DNA of 26,767 bases, taken from the NCBI GenBank assembly GCA_029834535.1, contig JAQMWT010000289.1, forward strand, positions 1-26,767. The letters are read 5' to 3'. Position numbers and translations under genes: made by a program. This DNA comes from Chrysophaeum taylorii (lineage: Eukaryota; Sar; Pelagophyceae; Pelagomonadales; Pelagomonadaceae). Numbering within the stretch: position 1 is the first letter of the stretch; each line of letters starts with the position of its first letter. The notes under the pieces are model-generated. The model saw only the letters and a list, made by a program, of their open reading frames with translations, made no database searches and was not told the DNA's origin. This document shows, in pieces, positions 17,924-26,767 of this stretch.

Positions 17924-17945
17924 GCGGGTTCTAGTGTGAACCCGC
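17924..17945. repeat. Hairpin, 7-bp stem
   Basis: GCGGGTT-CTAGTGTG-AACCCGC. It follows the same CGGTGGCGGGTT word as the hairpin at 17713. The T-arm-like look (GGTTC) is not supported by any tRNA cloverleaf around it. Confidence 0.5.
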
Positions 17946-18631
17946 TGCAGGAAATAACGCGAGCCGTTGCAGTGTCCTTAGCTTGGATCAAGGTTGTGCA
18001 GGAGCATGACCGGCGTTCAGACGTTGGGCATGGTCTTGCGCGGCGTCCTTAGCCCAAGTCGCGAGCTCAATTACGGTATGCACAGCGAGTTGGTGAAGTC
18101 GGAAGGATAGAGACACGCATCGTCGCCGGGGCCAACTTCGTCCCCCGACTCGTAATGCAAGGCACCGTAACATTGTCAGGAGGCGTTGAAATAATAAGCA
18201 AGAGTTACATCGCTGAGTGGCACATAGTATCCTAAAACCTCACTCATTGTGAGTCACTTAACGGCTTGTGCCGCGGCTATCTCACCGGCTCGTGCAGCGG
18301 CTCGATGTCGAACGTCTGCTGCTGCGTACGTCGAAAAACGTAGTTCCGGATATGTATGACCTCGTTTCGTCTTGGTTCGACCTTGCTCAACCCAGGAAGG
18401 CCCGGAGTGACCTGCCTTGCGCGCGCGCCAGGATTGCAGATTTGCATGTGTGTCTGTGACGCATATCCGCCCCGGGTTGCACTACAACTACAAAAAAAGA
18501 CGCGGCCACGCCCCGGTCGAAGAAATGGGCAGGTCACGGTCGCGCGGGGTAAGGCTGACTTGTTATTAGGAGCCCGCAATCACCGCAATGTGGTAGAAAA
18601 AAAATCCAATTATCTGGTGTGCGCTGGCATC

Positions 18632-19276
18632 ATGGACCAATTCGAGGCACTGGTCGCTCGAGCGGCGGCGAATGGGTGTTGTTTCGACTGCGGGCGGTCG
18701 TGCCACGATCATCCCTGGATGAGCGTGCAGCACGCCATCGTGCTGTGCATCCAGTGCGCCGGCGTCCATCGTGCGTTCGGCGTGGACGTGAGCTTCGTCC
18801 GATCGATCAAGCTCGATACGCTCACCGTCAAGGAAAGTGCGTTGTTGGAATGCGGGGGGAATCCGGAGTTCGCGGCGTTCCTCGACGAGCGCGGCGAGGG
18901 CGTCGCCGCGTTCCTAGACACGACGGTCGAGCATCGCTACTTCTCTTCTATCGCCGACTTGTACCGCCGGCGCCTCGCGGCCAAGCTGGTCGGGGGCGAC
19001 CTCCCCAACGACCTCCGCCCCCTCTCACCGCGCGCCGCGCCGCCCAAGCGCGCGCCGCTCAGCACGATAGAGTGGAAGCCTAGACTGCGCGCGAAGCGCT
19101 GCGAAGTTTGTCTGAAGCGCTTCAACATCGTGCGCCGCCGACATCACTGCCGCCGTTGCGGCCGCTGCGTCTGCGAGCCCTGCTCTCCTCGCGAGTGTTA
19201 CCGCCCGCTTCCGCCCGTCGTGAAGCCGAGCCGCCACTGCGTCTCTTGCGTCGCCAAGCCCTCACGCGAAAATTAG
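18632..19276 (+). CDS. ArfGAP-FYVE domain protein
   Basis: A compact, 214-residue predicted GTPase-activating protein for ARF small GTPases with a PI3P-binding module, expected at endosomal membranes. The ArfGAP zinc finger is C17-x2-C20-x18-C39-x2-C42 (CFDC, CIQC), slightly longer than the usual x16 spacing. The arginine finger is R47 in GVHRAFG, followed by VRSIKLDTL. After a short Pro/Arg linker, a FYVE finger spans about 148-210: CEVCLKRF, the phosphoinositide signature RRRHHCRRCG (168-177), VCEPC, and a final CVSC. The first FYVE motif, normally WxxD, reads WKPR, so one lipid-contact position is altered while the basic patch is intact. ATG 18632 is chosen because the ArfGAP fold begins within 15 residues of it. 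The gene is convergent with AFG1 (276-bp gap). No intron needed. Confidence 0.88.
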   Translation: MDQFEALVARAAANGCCFDCGRSCHDHPWMSVQHAIVLCIQCAGVHRAFGVDVSFVRSIKLDTLTVKESALLECGGNPEFAAFLDERGEGVAAFLDTTVEHRYFSSIADLYRRRLAAKLVGGDLPNDLRPLSPRAAPPKRAPLSTIEWKPRLRAKRCEVCLKRFNIVRRRHHCRRCGRCVCEPCSPRECYRPLPPVVKPSRHCVSCVAKPSREN

Positions 19277-19552
19277 AATCCCAGCCACGCACAATAACGT
19301 CGTTGCTCTTTATGAAAAACGAATGCGCGCTCGTCGTATACGAGACTGCGACTCACGGCCGCTAGCTTGCGCACATTTTCCTTGCAACGTGGCGAAGTCG
19401 GGAGGTGCAGTCCCCTTTTCTCTTTCGAAGAAGGGGCAGTTGCTGCTGCTACTGGTGCCTCCGATGGCGGCCTTCGGCGGCAGCGTACCGCAGTCCGTGT
19501 ATCGTAGCTTCCACACAAAGATATAGTAGTGTATACCTCACAAAAGCAAAAG

Positions 19553-20880
19553 TTATGACCTACGAGACACGAGGGCCGAAGCGGGCCATGCGGGCGACGC
19601 CATTTCAACAAGGCGGCTCGCGGCGCGTCGAAAAGCCCACGGCAGCTCGCGGACAGAATCTAGCTCTAGAGCGGCGGCGTAGTCGTCGTCGTCGTCTACC
19701 ACGGGATCTGCTGCTGCTGCTGCAGGATCTACAGGGTGGAGAGTCCTGGGGGTCTTCCCGCGCTCAGGAGGGGTGTCGCTGATGGTCGTCGTTGTTGAGA
19801 ATAGATGGCGCGGGTGCGTCTCCGCGGCGACCAGCACGGTCACCCGGGCCTCGTAGAGGCAGTCGATCAAGGTCTGCACGCGCGTATTATAGTATTCGAT
19901 ACGGGAAAGGATTTTAGTGATCTTACTATGAAGCGTCGCGCGACGTCGTGGCGCTTGAGGTCCAGGCGCGGCACGTGGAGCAACGCGACGACGTCGAAGG
20001 CGGAGGCGATCGCGGCGAAGTCCGCGGCGCCGAGGTCGGCGTCGCACAGGACGTCGAACTCGAAGACGGCCGCGCGTCTCCCGTCACGCAGAACTGTCGG
20101 CACCGCGAGCCGGCGCGACCCTACGGCGAGGTCGGTGGTCACAGGGGGACTCGAGTTGCCGCCCAGAGCATCGCGGAGCGCGCCGTCGAGCCACGATCTC
20201 GCGTCGCGCGGCCGCGCGACTCGCGACGACGTCGAGTCCGCGAATTCGAGGCGATGGTCGCGGGAAGACCTGAGCTCGAGCACGCGACAGTGTCTGCGCA
20301 ACTGGCCGACGAACGGAGCGAAGTACTCGTAGTTGAGTCCATTTTCGTAGAGCGAGTACGGGGCGCGGTTCGACGTCGCGACGACGACACCGCCTCTCCC
20401 CCAGACCGCGTCGAACAGGCGTCGAAGAATCATCGCGTCCGCGACATCGATGACTTGGAACTCGTCCAAGCACAAAACCGCCGCCTCGGCGGCGAGATCC
20501 CGGCCAACGCTCGCGATGGAGGAGGACCGCGCCGCGCGGCGATGCACGTCGAGCATGAACTCGTGAAAGTGGCATCTTCGCTTCGAAGAGCTCGAAAGTC
20601 CGTTGTAAAAGAGATCCATGCAAAAAGACTTTCCGACGCCAACGTCGCCATGGATGTAAAGCCCGCGCGGAAGCGGACGCAATGGCGTGCGCTCCTCGAC
20701 CAGTCGTCGCCGTGCCTCGACCATATCGATGGCGGCGTCGTAATCGCGAAGAGTGGCGTGGAGCGTGTCGAGGGCTCGTACTACGGGTACTTGTGCCTCA
20801 TCGCGACGGAGCCCACCCCGCTCGACGAGCGCCGTCCACCGCTCCAAGGGCGACAACAACGAGGACACCCACCGCCTCAT
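19553..20880 (-). CDS. AFG1: AFG1/ZapE-family ATPase (two exons)
   Basis: AFG1 (LACE1 in animals) is a mitochondrial AAA-like ATPase involved in turnover of respiratory-chain subunits; ZapE is the bacterial relative. Exon 1 is 20880-19927 and exon 2 is 19873-19553, giving 424 residues. Visible motifs: family N-terminus with LYIHGDVGVGKS (Walker A, 78-85), HFHEFMLDVH, Walker B LCLDEFQVID (about 137-143), the sensor-1-like VVVATSNRAP and, across the splice, RHDVARRFI-TLIDCLYEARV. The C-terminus has the family's AFRRAASRLVEMAS signature after an Ala and an Asp run. The start Met at 20880 leaves little room for a cleavable mitochondrial presequence (MRRWVSSLLSPLERW is weakly basic), so location is inferred. 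It shares an 85-bp divergent promoter with the SFI1-like gene. Confidence 0.92.
19874..19926 (-). other. AFG1 intron, 53 nt
   Basis: Donor GTAAGA, acceptor GTGCAG, with a TACTATAAT element about 20 nt before the 3' end that could act as a branch site. Removal joins RRFI to TLIDCLYEARV, an exact match to the family pattern. Confidence 0.92.
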
Positions 20881-20965
20881 CTGAGGCTCATCATCATTAC
20901 GAGATACTGCCTGATGACGTCACTAAGGCAGAGGTATCTTTCGTTAGCGCTTTTGTATTATTAAT
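20881..20965. promoter_or_regulatory. Divergent promoter, AFG1 / SFI1-like, with central TGACGTCA
   Basis: The 85 bp between the two start codons contain the perfect palindrome TGACGTCA at 20915-20922 (the CRE-type bZIP site) within 5 bp of the midpoint. It is flanked by inverted arms, AGATAC-TGCC at 20902-20911 and GGCA-GAG-GTATCT at 20927-20939. The symmetry suits one factor controlling both genes; binding is inferred. Confidence 0.65.
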
Positions 20966-22957
20966 ATGGCGACGAGTCGCCATTTGGTGTCGAGGAGGCA
21001 ACTGGCGCAGAGAGAACAGGAATGGTTCCAGTCGTCCAAGCATCACCTGGAAGAGCAAATGCGCGACCACCGATCTCGCGTCTCTAACGAATTGTCCACG
21101 GTCTGCGGCTCGTCCTCATCGTGCGGAGGCAACACCGAAACCGTGCTCACTCCGGTCAAGTACATGCTTTCGCAGACAGCGAGCGCCGTCTCCATCGCCG
21201 AAGAGCGCTTAAGAGGGGCGCAGCGCCGCGACCAGCTCTACGAGTACGCACACCCGGGACCAGCGGGCTACGCGCCGAGGCTCGGATCGTCGTCGATACG
21301 CCCGGATAGCACACCGCAAATGAGCAATCGATATCCTGGTCAGGGGACTTTCGACGGCACCTCGTTACCGCTTATTGGAAGCGACGGGGACACCGACAAT
21401 AACAACAACAACAACGTTGTTCTCGGTGCCAACAATGGTTCCGACGACAGCATGATGTGGGGCGAACCGCGGCGGTCGCAGGCGTGGGACGATCCGGCGG
21501 CGAGTTGCGTCGTGACTGCCGAGCAGCAGCAACAACAGCAGCAATCGAGCAGCGGCTCAGAGAGTCTCGAACCGCTGGCAAAGAAGAAGAAAAAAGATGG
21601 AAAGATCCGAACGCTCAACATTGCGGGCGCGTGCCCAATCACCACCGGTGGTTCGGGACGAAAGCGGTGCGTGAGGCCCGAGCAACTCAAGTCGCACGCC
21701 AACATCATAAAGCAAGTCACGGACAAGACGCAGAGCGTGGCGTTTTGCGCCACATCAACCGTCAACGCGCACAACCACGAGCAAAACGTGGCCACCGTAA
21801 GCCGCATCATCGAACAGCTCCACTTGGAGATGCACGATCTCGAGGATCAGATATTCTTCCTAGAACACATTCAATTGGCCAAGATGATCGTCCAGGTGCT
21901 GATAAACCGTGCGAAGGCTATGTGCATCAAGGCCTGGCGCGTCTGGAACGGCACGTGCGACGCCGACGTCGGCGAAGTCAACGACTCCGTGCTCGCCGAG
22001 CTGCGCGTCGTCGTCCAGCGCGCCAAAGACCGCCGACGCCTGGCCGACGAAACGCTAGTAGAGAGAATGCGCGAGCTCGCTGACGCCGCGTTAGGGAGCC
22101 TCGACACGCGCAAGCGCGCATTTCTCGTCGGAATCTTTAGCAAGAACGGTCCCGTGGCCAAACGTTGGGGTTTCCTACGCTGGAAAGCCTACACCGCGTT
22201 TCTCAAAAAGCAGACGCATCTCTGGGGGTTCTTCTTTGCCAAAATTGCAAACATCAAGCTCAACATGGCCTGGAAGAAGTGGCGGACCGTTGTCCACGAG
22301 CTTGCCGTCCCGCCGGACGCACTACTTGATTCGCTCGAAGCCGATGTCCGGAGTCGGCGCGATCTCGCGCAAGCCAAAGAACAAGAGCTCGAAGTCATTC
22401 TGCAGTCCCAGACCGACCTGCTTATTTCGGCCATGGGCGAGACGCGTCGGCGCCAGCTACGCCGCACGCTCTCCAAGATGTTCACGCGCCACGCCTACCT
22501 CGCGTTCAAATTGTGGTCTGACAAGGCTCGAGTGGCCAATGCCTGGCGGGCCTTACAAATCAAGGTCCTTCACAAGATGCTCCGCAGCTTCCTCAACATC
22601 GGCTGGAAGACGTGGTGCGACTTTGTGCACGAATACAATGCGATGCGCGACGCTCGAGAGGAGCTGCGACTCAAAGGCCACGTCCAGTGTCTCGAAGCCC
22701 GCATCGAAAAGATTGCGGGCTTACTCAACCAACAAGCCGCCGATTGTGAGCAGATGCGAGAGAGCGTCGAGTTGCAAGCTCGTGCCGCGTCGCGTAAGTC
22801 TCAGAATCCCTCCCTGTGCGTTTCAATTGCGCTGTTCATTTCAGGTGTCGCGCACCATCGGCTCCGAATGATGGACGAATTTTCCACTGCGTTCGCATTA
22901 GCGACCGAGGATCTGGAACCCAAGGAGCCTCCTACTATGGTAGAAGGGAGACTATGA
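20966..22957 (+). CDS. SFI1-like centrin-binding-repeat protein (two exons)
   Basis: Exon 1 is 20966-22793 and exon 2 is 22845-22957, giving 646 residues. The N-terminal half is disordered, with an Asn run, a Gln run (about 21522-21545) and a Lys patch KKKKKDGK. The second half is helical and contains spaced Trp-centred repeats of the SFI1 kind: CIKAWRVWNG, AKRWGFLRWKAYTAF, LNMAWKKWRTVV, AYLAFKLWSDKARVANAW and NIGWKTWCDFV. In yeast and animals such repeats form a long helix that binds centrins at spindle poles and centrioles. A final coiled coil (LEARIEKIAGLLNQ) follows. The assignment rests on repeat pattern, not on overall similarity; a generic IQ/centrin-binding protein is possible. ATG 20966 is the first in the frame and lies 85 bp from the AFG1 start. 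Confidence 0.7.
   Translation: MATSRHLVSRRQLAQREQEWFQSSKHHLEEQMRDHRSRVSNELSTVCGSSSSCGGNTETVLTPVKYMLSQTASAVSIAEERLRGAQRRDQLYEYAHPGPAGYAPRLGSSSIRPDSTPQMSNRYPGQGTFDGTSLPLIGSDGDTDNNNNNNVVLGANNGSDDSMMWGEPRRSQAWDDPAASCVVTAEQQQQQQQSSSGSESLEPLAKKKKKDGKIRTLNIAGACPITTGGSGRKRCVRPEQLKSHANIIKQVTDKTQSVAFCATSTVNAHNHEQNVATVSRIIEQLHLEMHDLEDQIFFLEHIQLAKMIVQVLINRAKAMCIKAWRVWNGTCDADVGEVNDSVLAELRVVVQRAKDRRRLADETLVERMRELADAALGSLDTRKRAFLVGIFSKNGPVAKRWGFLRWKAYTAFLKKQTHLWGFFFAKIANIKLNMAWKKWRTVVHELAVPPDALLDSLEADVRSRRDLAQAKEQELEVILQSQTDLLISAMGETRRRQLRRTLSKMFTRHAYLAFKLWSDKARVANAWRALQIKVLHKMLRSFLNIGWKTWCDFVHEYNAMRDAREELRLKGHVQCLEARIEKIAGLLNQQAADCEQMRESVELQARAASRKSQNPSLCVSIALFISGVAHHRLRMMDEFSTAFALATEDLEPKEPPTMVEGRL
22794..22844 (+). 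other. Intron of the SFI1-like gene, 51 nt, in frame
   Basis: Strong donor GTAAGT and acceptor TTTCAG with a pyrimidine-rich 3' half. Its 17 codons contain no stop, so the unspliced frame remains open. The intronic translation is hydrophobic (SIALFIS), unlike the flanking protein, which favours real splicing. Confidence 0.82.
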
Positions 22958-23300
22958 TGCGCCTGATAGATGATCTAGCTGCCCTAAGCACTCGTGGCAG
23001 TCGCCCTCCTATTCTGTCAATGAAATCACACCACCATGAGGCGCCGCGCCCTCCCTGCACCTTCGCTTCTCCTCGACAGTATCGCCGTATTGTCACGATT
23101 ATCATCCCCTATGAGTGGGCGTCGCATCCTGTACGGATTCTCTTGCAAGCCACGCAATCTCAAAAAGATTTTGCGGTGCAATCAACAGCCAACAAGGCGG
23201 CGCCGATTTTGCTTGAAGGCAGAGATGGGCGGAAAAGGAGCAGCGTCGAGTTGCAAAAGCCGACGTGCCGCATTCAAAGCGCCGCAGAAGGCACCGACGA
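22958..23300. other. 3' flank of the SFI1-like gene, no gene seen
   Basis: Base composition still resembles the preceding region. Open frames cross it in two phases but show no recognisable domain, and no repeat stands out. Confidence 0.5.
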
Positions 23301-26300
23301 CCCTCAGAAAATCCCCGCCCGTGCGTTTTTGCAATTGCGGACCTTTGTTTCAAAACATTTTCAGGCGGTCCGCGCAAAACCATCGGCCCTCCCCGAAAAA
23401 TGGGAATTGGACCGAATTTTTCCACTTTCGTTCCGCAAATTTAGCGAAGCGCGAACCGGACAGGGAAAAATTTTTTCCCAGGGGGAAAACCCCAAGGGCG
23501 CCATTCGTCGACTAAATGGTCAAAATTCTAAAGACCTATGAGAAAAATTTGCCGCCCAGATAGAGCATGCCTTCGGAATGATAAGCGTTCGACCAAACCA
23601 AAAATCTGCTGCCTGGCCCCTGAAACGCACTCGTGCCAAGTCCCCTCGCCCCCCTCCTAAAAAGATTTCCCCCGTTCCCCCGCAAATGAAAAATCCCAAC
23701 ACGACCAATGGATGGCCGCCCCCCCGCGGGCCCTCCCCTGGGCCAACCTTCGCTTCAGTCCCCCCGACCGAGTAAATCGCCCGATTGTCCGAACGACGCT
23801 CGGGGAAAAAATAGCCCATCACGAGGATTGGGCCGGTTGGTCCCCCTCCCCCCGCAAAAAGCTCTCCGGATTTCTTCTTGCTTCCAGCAATAGCCTACGC
23901 GCTCGCCTCAAACGGGCGCTGCCCTAGTAATTTGCTGGCATCACACGGCTTGAGCAAAAAAACGATCGTTCGCCAAAACGGGCCGGACGGTTTGACGGCA
24001 CGCGCTTTTTTTCTTTTGTCCTGGCATGTGTGCGAATCAACCGCGAACCAGGCAGGGCCAGCGGGGGCCCTGCGAGACGGCGATCCAACCGCGACAATTC
24101 CGTAAAGTAAGCCGGGACCCCCCCCGCCGCAGGGGTGCCAAAACGGACGAAGCCAAGCTTTTTGGCGTGGACCGATTTGGAGCTTCGCCCGAAAAAACTG
24201 CCGACCCCCTTCCCACAGAGCAAAGCGTTCCGGGGAAATGAAGTGTCACAAAAAGCGACGACGAGTCAAGACGTTTGCGTTTGTTCACTGAGCGGCCCGG
24301 TGATGCTGCAAGCCGGGACCGCAACTGAAGGTCGTGGAATCTTTTAAAAAGATTGAAGTCGGAGACGCGAAATGAAGCGACGTCGGCCGAACCCGCATTT
24401 TTGATACCAAAACGTGGAATTCTGTCCCCGGTTTTTCCTCGATCAATCCGGGCCAAAACGCCGCTTCGTGATGAATGGACCGCCGTTTGGTCGCCACGCC
24501 CACAATAAAGTTTGGCGGCCCTAGCTACTTTGCGGTCGGGTGATCGTCGTTCAAAGGGCCCCGACTGGCCCCGCAGAGCGAAAAACTATTTCGTCCCGAC
24601 GGGTCCCCCCCCCGACCGTGATTCACGACCCGCGTGACGACGAAAAACTTCGGAAAATTACGCGCCGACCCCGCCCCGTCGGCCGTCGAATAGGAAGGGG
24701 GGTCCAAACTAAATCGACCCAAGTTTCCGCGTCCGTCGATTTTTTTGTGTGTGGGGGAAGAGCCGTGCGCCAGCGGTGAAAAGAGCCGTCCACGGCCCCC
24801 TTCCATCCTAACCCCCGACGTCGACCGCCGAGCCTTTGGAGTCCCCAATCGGGCATGGAAACCCACGAAACAAAAAAAACTGCTAAAGAATGATTTTTGG
24901 TCGTGTTTTTTCGAAAAAAAGACGAGCCCGCCGGCACCGAAACACAAAAATAAACCAACCATGTTGAAAAAAAAAATGGGGTTTAAAAAACGGACTTTTT
25001 AGAATCCCCTCCCCCTCCTTCGCGGGTCGCCTCTCTCAAATCCCTCCCCCCTCCGTAAGAGCCTTCAGTAGGAAACCCCCCCCCGTGCCACGCAAGGTTC
25101 GCGGCTGCCAAATTTACATCCCCGCCGCCGCTGCGAACCGCTCTTGTACAAAAAAAATGAAATGGGCCCGCCCGGCGTAAAAACGGGAGAAGCCCGAAAA
25201 TGCCCGAGCAAGCCTCGGAGTTGTTTTTTTTTCGGGTCCCCCGCCCCACGTAAGCCCCCGCGGCAAATTTCCCCATTGCAAGTTTTCCCATCCCAGGCAA
25301 AAAAACCGATTAGCCTACCGAAAGACCGCCCATCCCCGCCCTTCCGTACGTTGGGCCCCTACCAAACGGAACCCCCGAGGTGTCAGGCACCTTCCCGGCT
25401 GCCTTGCCCGAGTTTTTTTTACCCCGGAACCCTCGTTGGACACCGCCAGCCCGTGTGCCAGCTTGCGGCCGACACATTTTGTTTGGAACCCCGGCCAACC
25501 CGGCTTTTTTTTTTTTTTGCAAAAATCCGACTCCGTCCCTGGGGGGGCAATGAAGCCCTTTGGCCGGAAAACCCCCCCGAAGGAACCCTTGGTCCCCACT
25601 GTGCCAGCCGGGCGAAAAAAAACAGCCCCCCCGCGGCCGGCCTGCGAACGCTGAATTCGGACCGAACCTCGGGCAACAATTTGGTAACGAAGTTTTTTTT
25701 GGGGGGGCTTGTGGTGCGGAAGGTCCCCCCCCCCCCGCTACCGCTTTGCCTTTCCCCGCCGCTAAAAACCCCCAACCCGATGCCAACTTGAACGGTTAAA
25801 CGAACGTTCGAACAGTGAAAAGCCCCGCCCCAATGGCTCAAACAATCCTCTTCAATTATTTTTTTTACGCCGGTGCCGACGGCCAACGCCCCCCCTTTTT
25901 GGATTCCCACCTGCCTTGCTAATGCCTTTTGCCCCCTCCCCCGCACAGAACGGCCGCTGATGGGCCGACGTTCGGTTGCAGGGCCGCGCGTGCAGCAGCT
26001 ATCCATACGAGTTTCTGCGGACGCCCCGAACCGCCCTGCGTTTTTGGAGAGTTGCCCCCCCCAAACGAAGTCGGCCCCACCGTGGATGCCCTCCCACCGG
26101 GGGGCCCTTTTAACCAACGACCGACCGACCCGGCCCCCCCCCCGAAGGCGTCGTGGAGAATGTTTTTTTGCGAGCACGACGATTTTGAAAGTCGGAAAAC
26201 CGCGAACCCCGGAAATGACAAAGCGGGTACGTCGGCCGAAAAGACGTTCCGCGAGTGTTTTGCGCTCAGCTACGTGTTTTTTTTGAAGCGTCCCCCCCCC

Positions 26301-26767
26301 CCCCTCCAATTTTCGGGTGCCCGGATAGAAAAAAAAAATCACCTCGATTCAGTAATTCACCGCCCCCGGCGCGCCGACGACCGGCTTCCCTAAGGAGGGT
26401 AACGCACCACGGTTTTTTTTTTTTTTGAATCGAATTCCACCGTGGGTTGGGGGGGGGGGGGTGCCCGCCAAACGCCCCGCCACCCAACGGAAATTTTCTC
26501 CCGTCCGCGGCCCCGAGGCCTTTACTCGAAGCGGTGTCCCCCCCGTGGGAAATGAATCACACACTCGTTTTTTTCAAAGTACCCAGACTGGAGAGCTCGA
26601 AAAGAGTCCGCTTGATCCGTTAACTGGTCGGTCCCCCCCCCTTTTTTTTTTTCGGCTCTTTCCCTTTCGCCCCGAACCGTGGAATTTTGCTCCTTCGGAC
26701 CCGCGGACAGCAACTGCCCGCCCGTTGGGAAATCTTACGCCGACCGGAACGCGGGCCGACGCGAATT
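23301..26767. other. Homopolymer-rich terminal region without genes
   Basis: From about 23300, and strongly from 24900, runs of seven or more identical bases become very frequent. Examples are T14 near 25507, C11 near 25727, C12 near 26290, T14 near 26410, G12 near 26448 and C9-T12 near 26633. Some frames stay open for up to about 300 codons on either strand. Their translations are Gly/Pro/Lys/Phe-rich, carry runs encoded by the homopolymers and show no domain. Splice-like or promoter features cannot be assessed. Either this is a real low-complexity (for example subtelomeric) segment or an uncorrected single-read contig end. Confidence 0.55.

Larger units (their letters stand above)
17126..18631. 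other. Gene-poor interval upstream of the ArfGAP-FYVE gene
   Basis: About 1.5 kb without a supported gene. Open frames are all under about 100 codons and match nothing I know. The interval holds two related hairpins (17713-17729 and 17924-17945), a 17-nt near-repeat (cggcttgtgccgcggct and cggctcgtgcagcggct near 18262 and 18286) and, at its right end, the presumed ArfGAP promoter. The frame of the ArfGAP gene is open back to 18356, but the predicted extension is not protein-like. Confidence 0.45.

Noticed and set aside
17748..17939. Small frame with GDYVWFLYAGGW that looks domain-like
   Set aside because: It has no ATG where needed, ends at 63 codons and matches no family I know; a retroelement fragment is possible but unsupported.
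18356..18631. A 92-codon N-terminal extension of the ArfGAP-FYVE protein
   Set aside because: The extension is irregular, lacks third-position GC bias, and the domain starts normally just after Met at 18632.
25419..26342. A 307-codon frame in the terminal region
   Set aside because: It is shaped by homopolymer runs (Gly, Lys and Phe runs) and has no domain or codon bias like the genes to the left.

Overview
This is a nuclear genome segment from a eukaryote, most likely a photosynthetic stramenopile (heterokont) alga. It carries eukaryote-only families: a DExH translation helicase, La, kinesin-14, a NEK kinase, an ArfGAP-FYVE protein, AFG1 and an SFI1-like protein. Several genes have very short GT-AG introns of 40-53 nt. 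Coding DNA is visibly GC-rich with strong third-position GC. The first gene begins with a signal peptide ending in an Ala|Phe junction, the hallmark of bipartite targeting to red-derived secondary plastids. Which algal class it belongs to cannot be settled from the sequence.

Left part (1-10568), gene-dense and with no intron I can support: an ill-defined Arg/Glu-rich stretch (1-600); a plastid-targeted conserved protein (694-1750, +) broken by two single-base indels; a DHX29-like RNA helicase (6008-1998, -), also broken by two single-base indels in G/C runs; a La protein (6092-7162, +) diverging from the helicase across 83 bp; and, 103 bp after La, a 1100-residue kinesin-14 (7266-10568, +) whose N-terminus carries a CEP164-type WW module.

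Middle part (10616-15534, all -): an HROB-like OB-fold protein with a 41-nt intron, and a NEK-family kinase whose seven exons I rebuilt from 15534 down to 13110, with six introns of 40-50 nt all in the 5' third. Between 15535 and about 18600 lies an accessory-looking stretch: the apparent C-terminal remnant of a non-LTR retrotransposon reverse transcriptase, a broken unidentified gene (about 16960-16307, -), degenerate telomere-like 20-21 nt repeats and two related hairpins.

Right part (18632-22957): a compact ArfGAP-FYVE protein (+), an AFG1/ZapE-family ATPase (-, one 53-nt intron) and a divergently transcribed SFI1-like centrin-binding-repeat protein (+, one 51-nt intron). The 85-bp promoter shared by the last two has a perfect TGACGTCA palindrome close to its centre. 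From about 22960 to the end I find no gene. From about 23300 the sequence changes character, with abundant long A, C, G and T runs, and it may be poorly resolved assembly.

Three proteins point to the centriole or flagellar apparatus (WW-kinesin-14, NEK kinase, SFI1-like), which fits a flagellated alga. Nothing suggests an operon; the shared logic is compact divergent and convergent gene pairs. The most unusual protein is the CEP164-type WW/kinesin-14 fusion.
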